DNA of 64,000 bases, taken from assembly GCF_007655135.1 (NCBI RefSeq), contig NC_045128.1, forward strand, positions 25,018,811 to 25,082,810, in the 5' to 3' direction. This document shows, in pieces, positions 45,925 through 58,235 of this stretch. Position 1 is the stretch's first letter, and each line of letters starts with the position of its first letter. A model generated the notes under the pieces. The model searched no databases and was not told where the DNA came from. It saw nothing but the letters and a program-made list of their open reading frames with translations. This stretch comes from Punica granatum (Eukaryota > Streptophyta > Magnoliopsida > Myrtales > Lythraceae). A program made the position numbers and the translations under genes.

Positions 45925-48806
45925 AGCAATTTGAACGATTTTATGCTTTGGAGGACTTAATGTGGTAATTTAAAAGTTTACTAATAGTGTCTTTTTGTCT
46001 TTCATAAATGCAGATCTTTCAATTTCGAAAAATGAGGTGGCATCACAATATGGTGTCACTTGACATATCTCTATTGGGGTCGCATGAAAGATCACATAAG
46101 GAGAAGCTTGCTCTGTTCTACGTGGTACTTCTTGATGCGTTGTCTCGACTTTTAGTATTATATATAGACTTATAGTCAAGAAAAAGGTTAAATTCCACAA
46201 ACCACCTCATAATTAGACACCGACGCTTAGGCTTTCAAAATGGGAAACTTACTACCCCTCGTTGGGTTAATTACATGAAAAAGCACAATATTTGTATTTT
46301 TTTTTCTAAATATAGCATGACCTTTACAAAATAACACAGGAATGCAAGACTTTTGCACTTTTTTTTTAAATACATCATGACATTTAAAAAATAGCACTGA
46401 AATACACGACTTTCAGGTTAAGATGCAATTCTAGCACGGCGTCAATTATTCCGTCAAATGTAAGGAAAACAGATAGCAAGGGTTAACGATGTAATGTTGC
46501 ACAACACGATTGAATAAGTGGCACCTGGCACCATTAGCACCATGTTAACTATTATCGTCCAATCATGTTCCGTCACGTGGCACCATTAGCTGTTATCGTT
46601 ACAATTTGATTGAATAATGTACATTTTGTTAAATGCGCAAATAAATCTAAAGGTTATGTTATATTTAGAAAAAAAAACATAAATGTCGTGCCTTTATATG
46701 CTACTCTCCGAAGATCGTGCTATATTTAGGAAAAAATATAAATGTTGTGCCTTTCTGTCTTATTTTTCAAAAGTCATGCTATATTTAGAACAAAGCAAAT
46801 TACCCCATATATCCTATGGTTGAACCTTTTTTCCAAATCTATCCCGATATTATATCTCTGTCGACATTTAACTGTCTTGCCACTGTGATCCTTTCTCCTG
46901 AGATAGATTTGAGGAAAAAAAATTAAAATCATGTGATAGATTTGAGAAAAAAAAACTATAGGATAGATTTGAGAAAAAATTAAAATCATGAGATAGATTT
47001 AGAGTCTACTTATGTTTCATTAACGAATAATATAACACCGTGATAAATTTAGAAAAAAATGTAAATAATGAGATATTTTAGATCATTTTAAAAGCATATG
47101 ATAGATTTGAAAGAAATGTGAAACCATGGATATACGGGATAAAAACCCTTTAGGAAAAAGTACAAATGCCGTGTTTTTTTAGGTATTCAAGCCCCCTCTT
47201 TTGTTGTTGTAGCTGGCAGCTAACTGTGTGACTTATAGTTCTTGCTGACTTGGCACTCCAAATAATATTTTTATATTAAAAATTTTAAAACAATTTGAAG
47301 TATAAAAAAATTGAAAAAAAAAACTTAAGGGTACAGATCTCTAGTTAGGATTCTCGCCGGTAACTATCCACACCCCTTCTCTATCGGAAGAGGTTACTAG
47401 AGGGGTCTAACACATCCAGCGACCACCTAGGAGGATAGTGGCCTGCTGGGAGGCCCCACAATGGAATTGCCCCCTTTCTCTCTCTTTGGGAAGAAGACTA
47501 ACCTTTTTTAAAAATTTTTTAATTTCAGATTTTTTTAATTAAAATATTATTTAGGGTGCCACATCAGCCAAGATTATACGGGATACTCAGTCAACTGTCA
47601 TATTAGCAAAATGAAAGGAGGTGCATGTCCTATTTTAAGAAGAAGGGTTGTCATTATCCTTTGTGAAACTATATATAAGTGGTTCATGGAATTTACTCAA
47701 TATAAATACTAACTTGCTCATAACTTGTTCGTAGTTTAATGGTTTGTAATTCTTTTAATTTTATTTCTAATGGGCATTTTCGAGAGAAGAAAAAGTTACA
47801 TCAATTACTTTTCTTGTCAAGCAATTTGGACAATTTTGTGGTTGAAGAACTTAATGTGGTAATTTAAAAGATTTACTAGTAATGTCTTTTCGTCTTTCGT
47901 AAGTGCATATCATTTCGATTTGGAGAAATGAGGTGGCATCACAATATGATGTCACTTGTCACATTGCTATTGGGGTCACACAAAAGGTCGCGCAAGAAGA
48001 AGCTTACTTTATCCCATGTGACACTTCTTGAAGTGTAGTCACGACTTCTAGTATTATATATATACTTTTAGTCAAGAAAAAAGGTAAATTTCACAAACCA
48101 TCTCATAGTTTCACAAAAAAACAATGACACTTACGCTTTCAAAATAGGACACTTACTACCCATCTTTTTGTTGATGTGGCCGCTAACTGTGCGACATATA
48201 ATTATCGCTGACTTGACACTCCAAATAATATTTTTATCTTAAAAATTTAAAAATAATTTGAAGTATAAAAAATTGAAAAAAAAGCTTGAGAGGGCATATC
48301 GCTGATTAGGATTCCCCGTTGGCAGCTATCCACTTTGCCCCTCTCTACTGAAAGAGGTCACCGGAGGGGTCTAGCACCTCCGACGACCACCCATGGGGTA
48401 GTGGCCGGTGGGAGGCCTCACTATAGGATTGGCCCATTTCTTTCTCTTTGAGGGGAAGACCCACCTTTTACTGGTTTTTTTTTAATAAAAAATTTAAACT
48501 TTCTTATTCTTTTAGTTAAAATATTGTTTGCAGTGCCTCAGCCAAGATTATACGTGACACTTAGTCAGCTGTCATATTAGCAAAAAGAGGGGAGATGAGT
48601 GTCCTACTTTAAGAAGAATGAATGTCATTGTCCTTTTGCGAAACTATATATGGATAGTTTGTGGAATTTACTCAAAAAAAAAATCTAAAAATACTAACTC
48701 GCTGATAACTTCTCCATAGTTTAATGGTTTGTAATTCTTTTAATTTTATTTTTAACGGGCTTTTTTTGGAGAAGAAAACGTTATATCAATTACCTTTCTT
48801 CTCCCT
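45925..48806. repeat. 0.97-kb tandem duplication, one copy interrupted
   Basis: Copy 1 is 45925-47820 and copy 2 is 47821-48806. Both start GCAATTTG(A/G)AC and share CTTAATGTGGTAATTTAAAA, GAGGTGGCATCACAATATG, GCTTTCAAAATGGGA-type and GGTTTGTAATTCTTTTAATT blocks in order. Copy 1 is longer only because of a 929 bp transposon. Copy 2 shows the uninterrupted sequence. No gene is seen. Confidence 0.85.
46264..47192. mobile_element. Mutator-like element in duplication copy 1
   Basis: Flanked by CCCCTCGTT (46255-46263) and CCCCTCTTT (47193-47201), 8 of 9 identical. Copy 2 of the duplication has one such site (CCCATCTTT). The termini are imperfect inverted repeats (GGGTTAATTACATGAAAAAGCAC against GGCTTGAATACCTAAAAAAACAC). 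Inside, 46800-47141 has its own inverted ends (CATATATCCTATGGTT against CGTATATCCATGGTT), suggesting a nested or composite element. It is non-coding. Confidence 0.6.
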
Positions 48807-48878
48807 TTATAAGGATATAGACGAAGCAAGAGACCAGCACATCACTTGAAGAAGACACCTCACCACAAGGTGTTATAC

Positions 48879-49318
48879 TAGGGGTGGGCATGATTCAGTT
48901 TCGCGGTTCGGAAATTGAAACGAACTGAATCACAAAAATGGCTTGATTCTGTTTGGGGATAAATGTTTGAATTAGAATCACTTTATGAGGAATAAACCAA
49001 AGCATATATAATCAGTTTTTTCCGATACGATTAACCCATTAATTGAATTTCTGAACGAGAAAATTAAAAGCAAGATAAAAATAAATGTGTTCAGCTCAGT
49101 TCAACACAATTCTTACGAGTCGAACCTTAAATTTATATTGGTGTGGTTCAAGGGAACCGTGGTTAATCGAATTGAATATAGTAAGTGATCAACCAAACAT
49201 ATTTCTAGCTAAAAAACCACATTGTTTACAGCCGGTTCGAGAAGTTTCGGTTCCTTTTATTCAGTTTGATTCGGTTCAGCAGTTTGGTCGGACTTTTTGG
49301 CTGTTTTGCACACCCCTA
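48879..49318. mobile_element. hAT-like MITE
   Basis: The 440 bp element has ends TAGGGGTGGGCA and TGCACACCCCTA, typical of plant hAT-derived MITEs, and an interior rich in GGTTCGG/CCGAACC-like motifs. I could not see a clean 8 bp TSD. Confidence 0.55.
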
Positions 49319-49319
49319 C

Positions 49320-52090
49320 TTCGAAAACCAAATGCAAGGTAACGAAGTGATACCCGACATTTGCTTCCCTAATACTCTCTTTGTCCATTCTATCTCTCTT
49401 ACTCTCTCAGTTTTCACAGCCATCACATATCTGATCGCCGGAGGGCCAAACTGAATATATACCCAACCCCGATTCCGACTATTTCCTTTACCGATTTTAA
49501 GTCGCTGGAGCTCCCTCGAGCCATCATCAGAGCAGTTAAAGACAACCCAGAATTAGGGAGGAACTCCATCATGATCAAAGTGACTTAACCTAAACATTAT
49601 ATAGTGATCAAAGCGATATTAGGCAAAAATTTAGTGGCCAATGTGTCTTTTTCCCAAATGGTCTAAGCTAAAAAAATCATCATCGAAATGATATTGGATC
49701 GGAACTTCAGTGACCAAATGACTTCTTATCTTGTGTTAATAATGCCACGATATTAGTTTTTGGCATGGTCACTCGTATAAGCCCACTTAGAAAACGAAGT
49801 ACGCAACACGACCAGATCTTATATGTTGCCAATTATTGCCGTAATTGACTAATCAAATTCCATAGAGGACTAGATAGCCGCCTCATCCAAGGCTAGTAAC
49901 TTGACGTGATTGGCTACTAACCATAATCCAACCCTTCAAACCTTATCACGAAAATTGAATTGTTTCCCAAATAATATTGGAGAGAGTTTCAAAAGTTTTT
50001 CCTAAGCCAAAAATTGACTAAATAACGTGACAGATGATTAAGATGGAAATTGATCTTCATTATCTGTCTTAATTAGCTGGTTGAAGTGACGTACAATCTA
50101 AAATTCATGTAAGCATATTGCTTATTTCACAGGAGGATATCTCTCACTTGAAAAGTTATTGGGTGATTTTACCTCACCACGTGACGTGATGAAACACTAA
50201 TCAAAATGCACGAAACTAGGAACTTGGCGCTGATCACTCGGATAATTACCATAATTATTTTTCATTAAAAAATATTTATTGATTCTTCCCTACCACATTA
50301 TTTAAGATAGAATCATTTAAAATTTTTCTCACTTTTGATCATTCTGGATAAATCTAGATCTAATTGTTTTGGTGTAACAGACACATCTATTAATTATTGT
50401 TCTCCAATGTTCAAACAGACCAATCATTGAACCATTGTTTTCTTCTTTTTTTTTTTTGGTTGGATTTGGATAAGTACGGTGGCACTTGAAAATGCTGAGT
50501 TGGATAGCCATACATGTAGGAATCCATAAGTTATATAAAAGGAGATTGAAATCGAATATAAATGTTATAATATGTTTCGTCTTCTCGTCTACAGGAAGCA
50601 CTCACAGTAGAGTTCATTCACTTCTCCCTCAGGTTTAATGTCACAGTTTCATTTGCCTTAAAATCCACAGAGAGATACGTTAATTGGTGAGGCCAGCTCA
50701 GAAGTTGTTTTCAAGAAGTCCCCTCCAGTTGCTGAAATCAGCCGCATATATCTTGAAAAATCAATGGGGAAATTTCCCATTTCTGTGAAATTTATTGGCT
50801 GCGCTTAGTGACGTGGATTGGACATTATATTTAAGGAAATGCAATGGGATATCAAATCCCATGAACTTCCGATATCATAAATTTAAGTTTTTGGAACATG
50901 TCAAGATCTAAATCATGATAGCAAAGCGAAATGAACAATATATGCCCCTGAAAATAGTTGTTTTTAAATTCATAAAACAAATATATTTGATTGTTCTGAC
51001 ATCGGGGCTTCTCATCCCCCTGGATTTGTCTTCCGTTTCTATCGTTCAGACTTCAGAGTGACATACATAAGAGATAGGGAACATGGTGGCTCAAGTTTAG
51101 GCACCATCTTTTCGGGTTGGTGGTGACCTCAACCTGTACTAGCAGCCTTGACTGGTGCAGTGGTCGCTAGCATTGGATCAACACCGCCCCTCTCGACCTC
51201 AATAGGCAATGAGGCCATGGTGACCTGATGTCTACTATCACTTGCAAGTCGAGGTTGCCGGCAACTATGCCGGAGATGTAGCGGGTGGCTTTGGGTCTCC
51301 ACTGCCTCTATGCATTCTTCTCCATACTTTCCTACTTCAATGGCAATTTTTGTTATTATATATAGGATAGCAAGAGCATTTTCTTTTGGGTGAATAATAG
51401 CAAGAGCATTTTGATCCTTATAAGAATAACCGAATTCGAAGTCGGACTCATCCTACCTTTATTAGGGGATTAGTTGCTTAACGATAATCCTGAAACATCC
51501 TTACGCTAATCCCAGTTCAGCCGCTATCAAAGGTCGGGTTAGGATTTCAAATTCCCTTCCTCCTAATCCGATCCACTAAACATGGCTGGTGTTCGTAAGT
51601 CATTTACGCATTGAATTAAAAGCCTATTCTACTTTCAGGAAATATATTCTCAATTTTCAGTTTCTACTTTTCTCTTCCTTTTTTAAATTAATTTCTCCCT
51701 AAAAAAGTATAAATATGTGTTTACTAATATTAAGTGTAAATAGCATACGAATCACTAATATAAGATTGCGGCTCAATTTTTTCCAGAAATAAATGATGGG
51801 TAACAGATAAAAGGGGAACTCATTAATCAAAAGATAGAAAAGGAAATAATTGATTAATGGAGAATTGGAGAATCCACCGGAAAAAGAAGTTTTCTGGAAA
51901 TCCATGCAGATTTCAACGGTGGAAATTGAAATTTTCTAAGAATAACTATTTTATTTTATATAAGAATTTTTTTTTTTAGTTTTACTTCTTAAAAATTTTT
52001 CCTAAAAAATTAAAGCATTCTCCAAAAATAAACTGGCGCTCGTGCACCCTAGTAATGGATTGGCTTTGGTAATAGCTAAAAGGCCAGAGT
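49320..52090. other. Gene-free stretch
   Basis: No coding region is supported. The frames present are short and low in complexity. Nothing repetitive is obvious apart from AT-rich tracts. Confidence 0.5.
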
Positions 52091-52094
52091 TTAG

Positions 52095-52268
52095 TGGTGC
52101 GTTTGGTTTCAGAGTTAAAGTAACTTTGATTCTGATTGTGTAGTATGTTGAGTTAAAGTTAAAGTTAAAATTTTTGACTTGGAAAATGTGTATTTTTGTT
52201 GTGTAGTGTGTTGAGTTAAAGTTAAAGTTAAAATTTTTGTGATTTTAACTGCGAAACCAAACGGAGCA
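52095..52268. mobile_element. Harbinger-like MITE, 174 bp
   Basis: Left end TGGTGCGTTTGGTTTCAGAG, right end (reverse complemented) TGCTCCGTTTGGTTTCGCAG, and TSD TAG on both sides (52092-52094 and 52269-52271). The interior holds a direct duplication containing TTGAGTTAAAGTTAAAGTTA. Its left end matches the J-domain carrier at 17300. Confidence 0.8.
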
Positions 52269-53149
52269 TAGAGGTCTAGGAACCATGGCTGTAGCGGCTC
52301 GTCAATGTTAAGACTACGAATTGGGATCCGTCTTTCCCAGAATTTTGTTACCATTGCATAATTACTTATCTGGCACAAATGTGTCAAGAAAAATAATTGA
52401 ATAATATAAAGTAACTGGCATTTATAAGGAAATCTGCAATAATACACCTAAGAAAATTGATTGGGAAGACAAACGAAGACTTCTCTACTAGGTGGAGAGA
52501 GAGTAAGAATAAGGTCATGTTTGATACAAAAGAATGAAATGGAATAACATGGGTGCATAGAAAAAATATAATGTATTAAGAAACAAAATATGATTTTCTT
52601 TTGTTTATAATTAATCCTGATAGAGTTCTTCCTTTCTCTCTCTCTTTCTTCCTCTTTTTATACATATTCTGTCATCTTTATGCTGATAAGGAGGAATTGC
52701 GGAGGAGAAGCAGCAACAAGAATAGGAAGAGAAGGCCGAATGGGAGGAGGAAAGAGGTCGACCAGGTCTAGGCAGAGGAGGAGCAGCAGCATGGCATAGA
52801 TAGGTGTAAATCAATGAGAAGGAGGGTAGGGAGAAAAAGAGGAGGAACAGATGTTTCTGTTAACACGTTGAAAATCACCGACGCCTAGATAGTGAGAAAA
52901 CCTGGCGTGTTAGGACGTTGTCTCAAGAAAATCACCGACGCAACACCAGCTGCCATCACCGATACTGAGCGTCGTACCACGGCCTCGAGAATACGCGGGA
53001 TTAAACAGTGGCTGGTTTCAAGTGAAGTAAACGGTTGAATGTGCCTTAGACGATCTCATGGTTAGGGGATTTAACCGCTATGAGTTCTCCGCTATACCTT
53101 CGTGCTATGTTGAATCATGGCTTCTAAAACCATGCAAATGATGGTTCTC

Positions 53150-53365
53150 GGCCTTCAATGGCTGAAAAGAAGGAATTTAGGCTGGAACCTAGACTCAATG
53201 AAATAGATGGCCCCGAAAGCCAGTCCTAATAATGATGCAACCACGAACTCCGGAAGATCCGCAGCGCGTGAATCTTAGCCTCGTAAACTTGAGAGAAACC
53301 GCACCTAGGTCTGGAAACCTAAGCTCGGGTGGTTATTACGTGCATCAACACCGACGAAGTTTTCG
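53150..53365 (+). repeat. Dispersed repeat, copy 1
   Basis: Shares with 59330-59515, in the same order, AGGCTGGAACCT-like, ATGGCCCCGAAAGCCAGTCCTAA, CACGAACTCCGGAA and GGAAACCTAAGCTCGGGTGG blocks. A further related patch containing CCACGGCCTCG lies upstream of both (about 52970 and 58965). It is probably retrotransposon-derived, family unknown. Confidence 0.65.
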
Positions 53366-54419
53366 AGCAAGTACCCGGTTGATTAAGGTAGACTTGTGGT
53401 CGACCAAATATCAACTAAAAGAAGTAAAAAGATGGAAACACAGTGGGCCCTAGGTTGCGAGGGTCGACTTGAGCTTGTCAGTTGAGCCATGGGTCAGCAC
53501 GCGTGTTGAGTCCACAAGCTTGAGTCGCATGGGCGTTGGGCTCACGGCCCTTGGATGTGCTAAGCCATGGCTTATGGAGAGAGATCTCTCTCTTGCATAA
53601 GTCTCGAAAGAGAGACCTTTCACTCGCACAGGGCTCGCAAGAGAGATCTCTCTCGCCCAGGGGCGACCCTTGTGCAACGCTTGCTGGACCCTAGGCTTAC
53701 GTGCCTGGGCTTCTCGAGCCATAGACTCGCTGTAGCTAATTTGCTCTAGGGTGAGCCCTGGGTCGAAGGGTAGCTTTTGTGTGGTGTTTTTTTTTTTTTT
53801 TTCCTTTTAATGACAAAGATAAATATTAATTTATTTAATTTTATATGCCAAAGCAATTTAGACTTTTGAATTTCCATTCCAAAGTCCAACCAAACAAAAA
53901 AAATTGAACTATTATCTCAAATCAAGTCCCCTCTAATTCCAATTCCCTTCACATGTATTATAATCCCTCTTCAATTCCGAACCCTCCAGCCAAACACCCT
54001 GTAAAAGTTACACCGCCGCACCATTTTCTAATATATAAACATCCATGTGTATAGGTTGGGGCCGTTTTCTCTCTCAGTTGGGCAAATGCGATCAATTAAA
54101 TATTTTCATGGTTCAAATACTCCTAGTAGCACATCAATCATCAATCAATAACTCTATTTATAAACCCTAAAATCATCATCTAAACTCTCATCTCTTCTTT
54201 TTTAATCAATATTCAATTTTCCACTAGTAAAATTTTCTCTTTTTACTCTAGATATTCGCTTATCCAAATTTATCTTAAAAAGAATAGTGCAGACCTTTGT
54301 TTCATGAAAGGTAATAATAATTTTACTCAAGAAACACAAAATTATTCTTTTTTTATTGTTTCGTTACTCATTAAGTTTCCCAATATGCTAAACCAATTGA
54401 AAATATGAAATCAAATCAT

Positions 54420-54545
54420 AGTAGTAGTAGTGTAGTAGCGCACGTTTTCGCCTAGTAATCAAGATATTCCATATTCGATACTTGTTGTGGGATCATACCC
54501 ATACGCCTTTATTAATTAGTTATTAATATTTTTATTTCATTATAT
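54420..54545 (+). mobile_element. SINE-like fragment
   Basis: A tRNA-like head, AGCGCACGTTTTCGCCTAGTA, is followed by a B-box-like ATATTCGATACT about 30 bp on and then an AT-rich tail. The call rests only on this box spacing. Confidence 0.3.
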
Positions 54546-56089
54546 TAGTGACAAATATCGTTCGTCACAAATTTTTCGTCACGATTGCACTTTTTTCTTG
54601 TAACGCTCCCCTGTAACAAAAAAAAAGGAAAGAAAAACAAGAAAAAGAATTGAAATCATACTCAAAACAAAAATAGTTTTCACCAGAACAGCAAACATGA
54701 ACCTAAATCAATAAAACTATATTTAAATGTGATGTCTATTTCAACTGTGCATTCCTTTGTTTCTATCGACTTTAGTTTTCTTCTATAAATGCATACAAGC
54801 AATAGCTTCATTTTTTTTTTGAATTACCTATACCTAGCTGTATTCATATATTCATGATTGTCGATTTTTATGTGGTTTGACATTTTTTAATATCTTGGAT
54901 TATTGGTTTATATTATCCATGATTTCTAATTCAGTAATTCTAAATCTGGAGTTAATAGAACCTCCGCTTTTTTTGCTTGGATGTGATCTATCTACTTGTA
55001 ATCCTCATATGATTGCGTCTTTCTACCTTTTCCTTTTCATATATTTTGGTTTTGTGCTTTTCTTTTGATCTGCATTTTCTCTAATGGAGTTCTCGTACAT
55101 TGTCTCTTTTGGTGGTTTTTTCATTAACACGTGTCCCTATTAATGACAGATTTTCTATGAGTTACTAAAAAAAGATTCAGTAATTCCAATAGTAAGAGCA
55201 CATTGCTTCTCACTGTATATTGTAATATATATGAGAATGTTTCCCTGGTTTTATCTTAAAAATTAAAAACAAATGAAGGGACACCATATTCAAATTCTCT
55301 CTCTTTTTCGTTGTGATAATGGTCTAGACAATATTCGCCATTTATTTGGGGTTTCATCCTATAACCGTGATTTTCATGCTCTTTATTTTTTTCTCATCCA
55401 ATTCCCTACCATGGCAACTTTAAGTGGTCCCACCACAATGGCAATTAATAAATAATTATGACAATTACCTTGTTGATTAATAACTTTTTTTTATATCTAT
55501 TATTAGTATTTTCTCACGTCACGAGATGACATATGATCACCAAAAAATTTCCCACATTACTCGTCTTTTATAACACGTATAAACAATTATTAATTCTTAA
55601 AATATACCATAATTACTCTAAGATAAAAGGAAAGCTTTACACGTATGTTCATCAAAGAAAGGTTCAAGGTCAACCAAAATGGCATAAAATATCCTCCTTA
55701 GTCCTTTGTAGTTCCACTTAATGAATTCGTAGAGGTAATTGCAGTATCACACAAAACCATTATTTAATGTCTCGGAGCATCATCAACAACTTCGGCAGGT
55801 TAATCTGCTCCATCACTCACCAAACAAGCTCCTATTTTTTGCATGCTGTTAGAAGGACAAATGCTCCCTCGAATGACTAACTTCTGTATTCATAGGTTCC
55901 ATCGCTCCCATCGCTTCTCAATTAATGGTTACTCTTTCTTTTATCTTATATTCTTTAGTTTTGGATTGTGGGTTGAGCGCCTCATGACCATGTCATAATA
56001 GACCCGAAACCAAAACAGAGAGAGATTACTTAAGTGGCAGTCTTTAAATTCTTTTTCATATAAAGAGCAAGAAAATAAGAAAAAAATAT

Positions 56090-56200
56090 AGTATTGTGGC
56101 GCATACCATTGCTTGTTAATCAAGAGGTTATAGGTTTGATTTTCGTTATGGAACTACCACTATCCTTTTATTAGGATTTCTATTTCATATTACTAGACTC
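56090..56200 (+). mobile_element. SINE-like fragment
   Basis: GTGGCGCATACCATTGCTTG followed by a B-box-like GGTTTGATTTTCG and TTTATTAGGATTTCTATTTC resembles the head of a plant tRNA-derived SINE. Confidence 0.35.
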
Positions 56201-56443
56201 ATGGGCCTCATTTATAATAAAAAATAATAATAATAAGAGAACGAGAGGATAGAGAAAAACATCTTCACAGGGGAAAAAAAAAGGCTAAATGCGCAATGTA
56301 TAAGGACAAGACGACTCGCCTGTTCGGGCCTCCCATCAGCTCGGTAGATCTTGTCAGAGGGGACTCAATGGGCCTCCAGTCCACTATTGGGTACGTAATA
56401 GCTATCGCTAGGCCCGGCCCAATGAAGCAAAGAGCTCCCAACT

Positions 56444-56487
56444 TTCCCACACCGGCGCCGAAGAATATGGATAGGCGTTTATAAGTA
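56444..56487 (+). promoter_or_regulatory. USE and TATA box of the U6 gene
   Basis: TTCCCACACCG at 56444-56454 matches the plant upstream sequence element (RTCCCACATCG) at 9 of 11 positions. TTTATAAGTA at 56478-56487 is the TATA box. The 23 bp between them is the spacing that specifies Pol III rather than Pol II on plant snRNA genes. Further upstream, GGGCCTC and GGCCCGGCCCAATG resemble the GGCCCA-type elements often found at snRNA genes. Confidence 0.65.
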
Positions 56488-56507
56488 GCTCTCCAGCGCA
56501 AGGGGTT

Positions 56508-56610
56508 ATCTCTTCGGAGACATCCGATAATATTGGAACGATACAGAGAAGATTAGTATAGCCCCTGTGCAAGGATGACACGCACAAATCGAGAAATGAT
56601 CAAATTTTTT
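56508..56610 (+). ncRNA. U6: U6 spliceosomal snRNA, divergent copy
   Basis: The sequence has the U6 order: a TTCGG-capped 5' stem (CTCTTCGGAG), ACATCCGATAA, TTGGAACGATACAGAGAAGA with the invariant ACAGAGA box, GCCCCTG-GCAAGGATGACACGC and GAAATGATCAAA, followed by a run of nine T as Pol III terminator. U6 pairs with the 5' splice site and U2 in the spliceosome catalytic core. Compared with the highly conserved plant U6, about eight or more positions differ, mostly transitions: AGTATAGCCCC for AGCATGGCCCC, TGTGC for TGCGC, GATCAAA for GGTCCAAA. The 5' stem is changed on both sides and still pairs. The promoter is intact, so it may be transcribed, but the central changes suggest a decaying or variant copy. 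Confidence 0.85.
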
Positions 56611-57469
56611 TTTCCCAAATTTTTGTATAATTTCCCTGAAGTTTTACTTATCTCAGAACTATAAATATTTCCCTTTATAGAGTCCTATACTTACAATGAA
56701 ATTTTGATCAGAGATAAGTTACTTAAAGTTTTATCTCACAGTTAAAAATTTTCTTTTTTATAATGTCTTATACGACATCTTAAGATTTGAGTCGTGAAAA
56801 TCTCAAAATTTGATTAGAAGTAACACAAGTAGTCTTCAAATCAAAGAATCGAGCATGTTTCGGAAACATATTAAGGGAAAACTCAACATATATATCGAAG
56901 TAAAGAAAACATTGCAACAAAGAGTGGCAAGTCATTTTAGGCCCGTGAAGTCAATTCACTCTCGTCTTTCTAAGTGGAGTTCCTTCAGAAGTTACAACAA
57001 ACAGGTTTGATATGCTTGAAACCAGTGGGTTTGATTCATCTGAGCAAAATGCAATGTCAAAGGGTTTGACCAAGTCTGCCTCTCATCTCATGATAAGATT
57101 ATGCCGACTGCATGAAAAGAACAAAAGTAAAGAAAGGAATGTGGTAATCACCCAGAAAATAAAATTCTTAAAGGCAACATATAATGTGGTAATCAAAACC
57201 AGTTACAGTTAAAAAATCACAAAAAAAGAAGAAGATATATTATGTACAGATTTTACTAAACTCATGTACCCGAGTTCAGTATGCAGGATCTCTACAGCGA
57301 TTCATTCCATTCCGTTTCTTGTATCAACTATCGAACCCAGGCATTGAGGATTAGGGACTTGAGTTCTAGGCCATGTTCAACCAAGGATGAATGAAAATTC
57401 TTGTGAAAGACCACAATTAAGCATGCAAATAAGGTGCAAACAGACCAATATTAATTACTATATGGAAGC

Positions 57470-57920
57470 CATAGGTGGTTTGAAACGCTGAAATGGAATG
57501 ATATGATTGGAATAGATTTTATAACGTGAAAGATAATTTTATTGAGAGAAAACAAAATCTTTTACTAGTTGAACTTGAAAATGAGGAGGATTGTAATTAA
57601 AAAGAATAAATTTATTTATTAAGATTTCATTCTATATATATATATATATATATATTAGAATATGAATCTAAAAGAAAATATATAATACGTAAAAGTTAGT
57701 TGAAATAATGGAATGGGTGTTAAGTTAGTTGAAATAATGGAATGGGTGTTATTTCAAATTTTTGAAGGAAACATTAGTCAATCAAATTTGAGAAAAAGAA
57801 AAATCATTTTATTGAATTGTTCTTTTCCGTTTATAAAAGAGACACTAAACAAAGAAATAAAGAAAAATCATGAAATATCCATTGCATTTCATTCCTTTCG
57901 ATTCCAGTTTACCAAACGTG
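57470..57920. mobile_element. MITE-like segment
   Basis: Ends of similar style: TTGAAACGCTGAAATGGAATGA on the left and, reverse complemented, GTTTGGTAAACTGGAATCGAAAGG on the right. It contains an (AT)n run at 57631-57655 and a 28 bp tandem duplication (GTTAGTTGAAATAATGGAATG, twice from about 57694). TSD is not resolved. Confidence 0.4.
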
Positions 57921-58039
57921 AACTATATAGTAATACGTGTTAATGTTCAACCAACTACCTGTTGCTATGACATCCAATTCCTACCAATCGATGATAAGGC
58001 CACAAAAGAGGTGAGTTTCTCATACTGTAGTTTATGAGA

Positions 58040-58235
58040 TAAGGTTTTCTACCCTCAAATGGGGGACACTGTACGCCCCATCAGGGCCGTCTGATTCCCC
58101 AAACCCTTTCCTTTTCATCGGGGGATCAGATAGCCCTGCAGGTGCGGGGCCACCAGAACGACTCTTTTAGTACCGAATCTTAAGGGCTGGTCAGAACTCT
58201 CAACCATTAAGCTAAAAGAGATCAAGAATTAGTCT
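58040..58235 (-). mobile_element. SINE-like fragment
   Basis: On the minus strand TTTTAGCTTAATGGTTGAGA resembles a tRNA A-box head, and AAGATTCGGTACT a degenerate B box about 35 bp on. A GC-rich body follows. Confidence 0.35.

Larger units (their letters stand above)
53366..56265. other. Gene-free stretch with repeat debris
   Basis: 53440-53760 is GC-rich, with several GAGAGATCTCTCTC hairpin-forming motifs. 53785-53802 is a poly-T run. 53840-54005 looks like one end of a transposon (terminus ACCCTCCAGCCAAACACCC). No coding region is supported. Confidence 0.5.
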
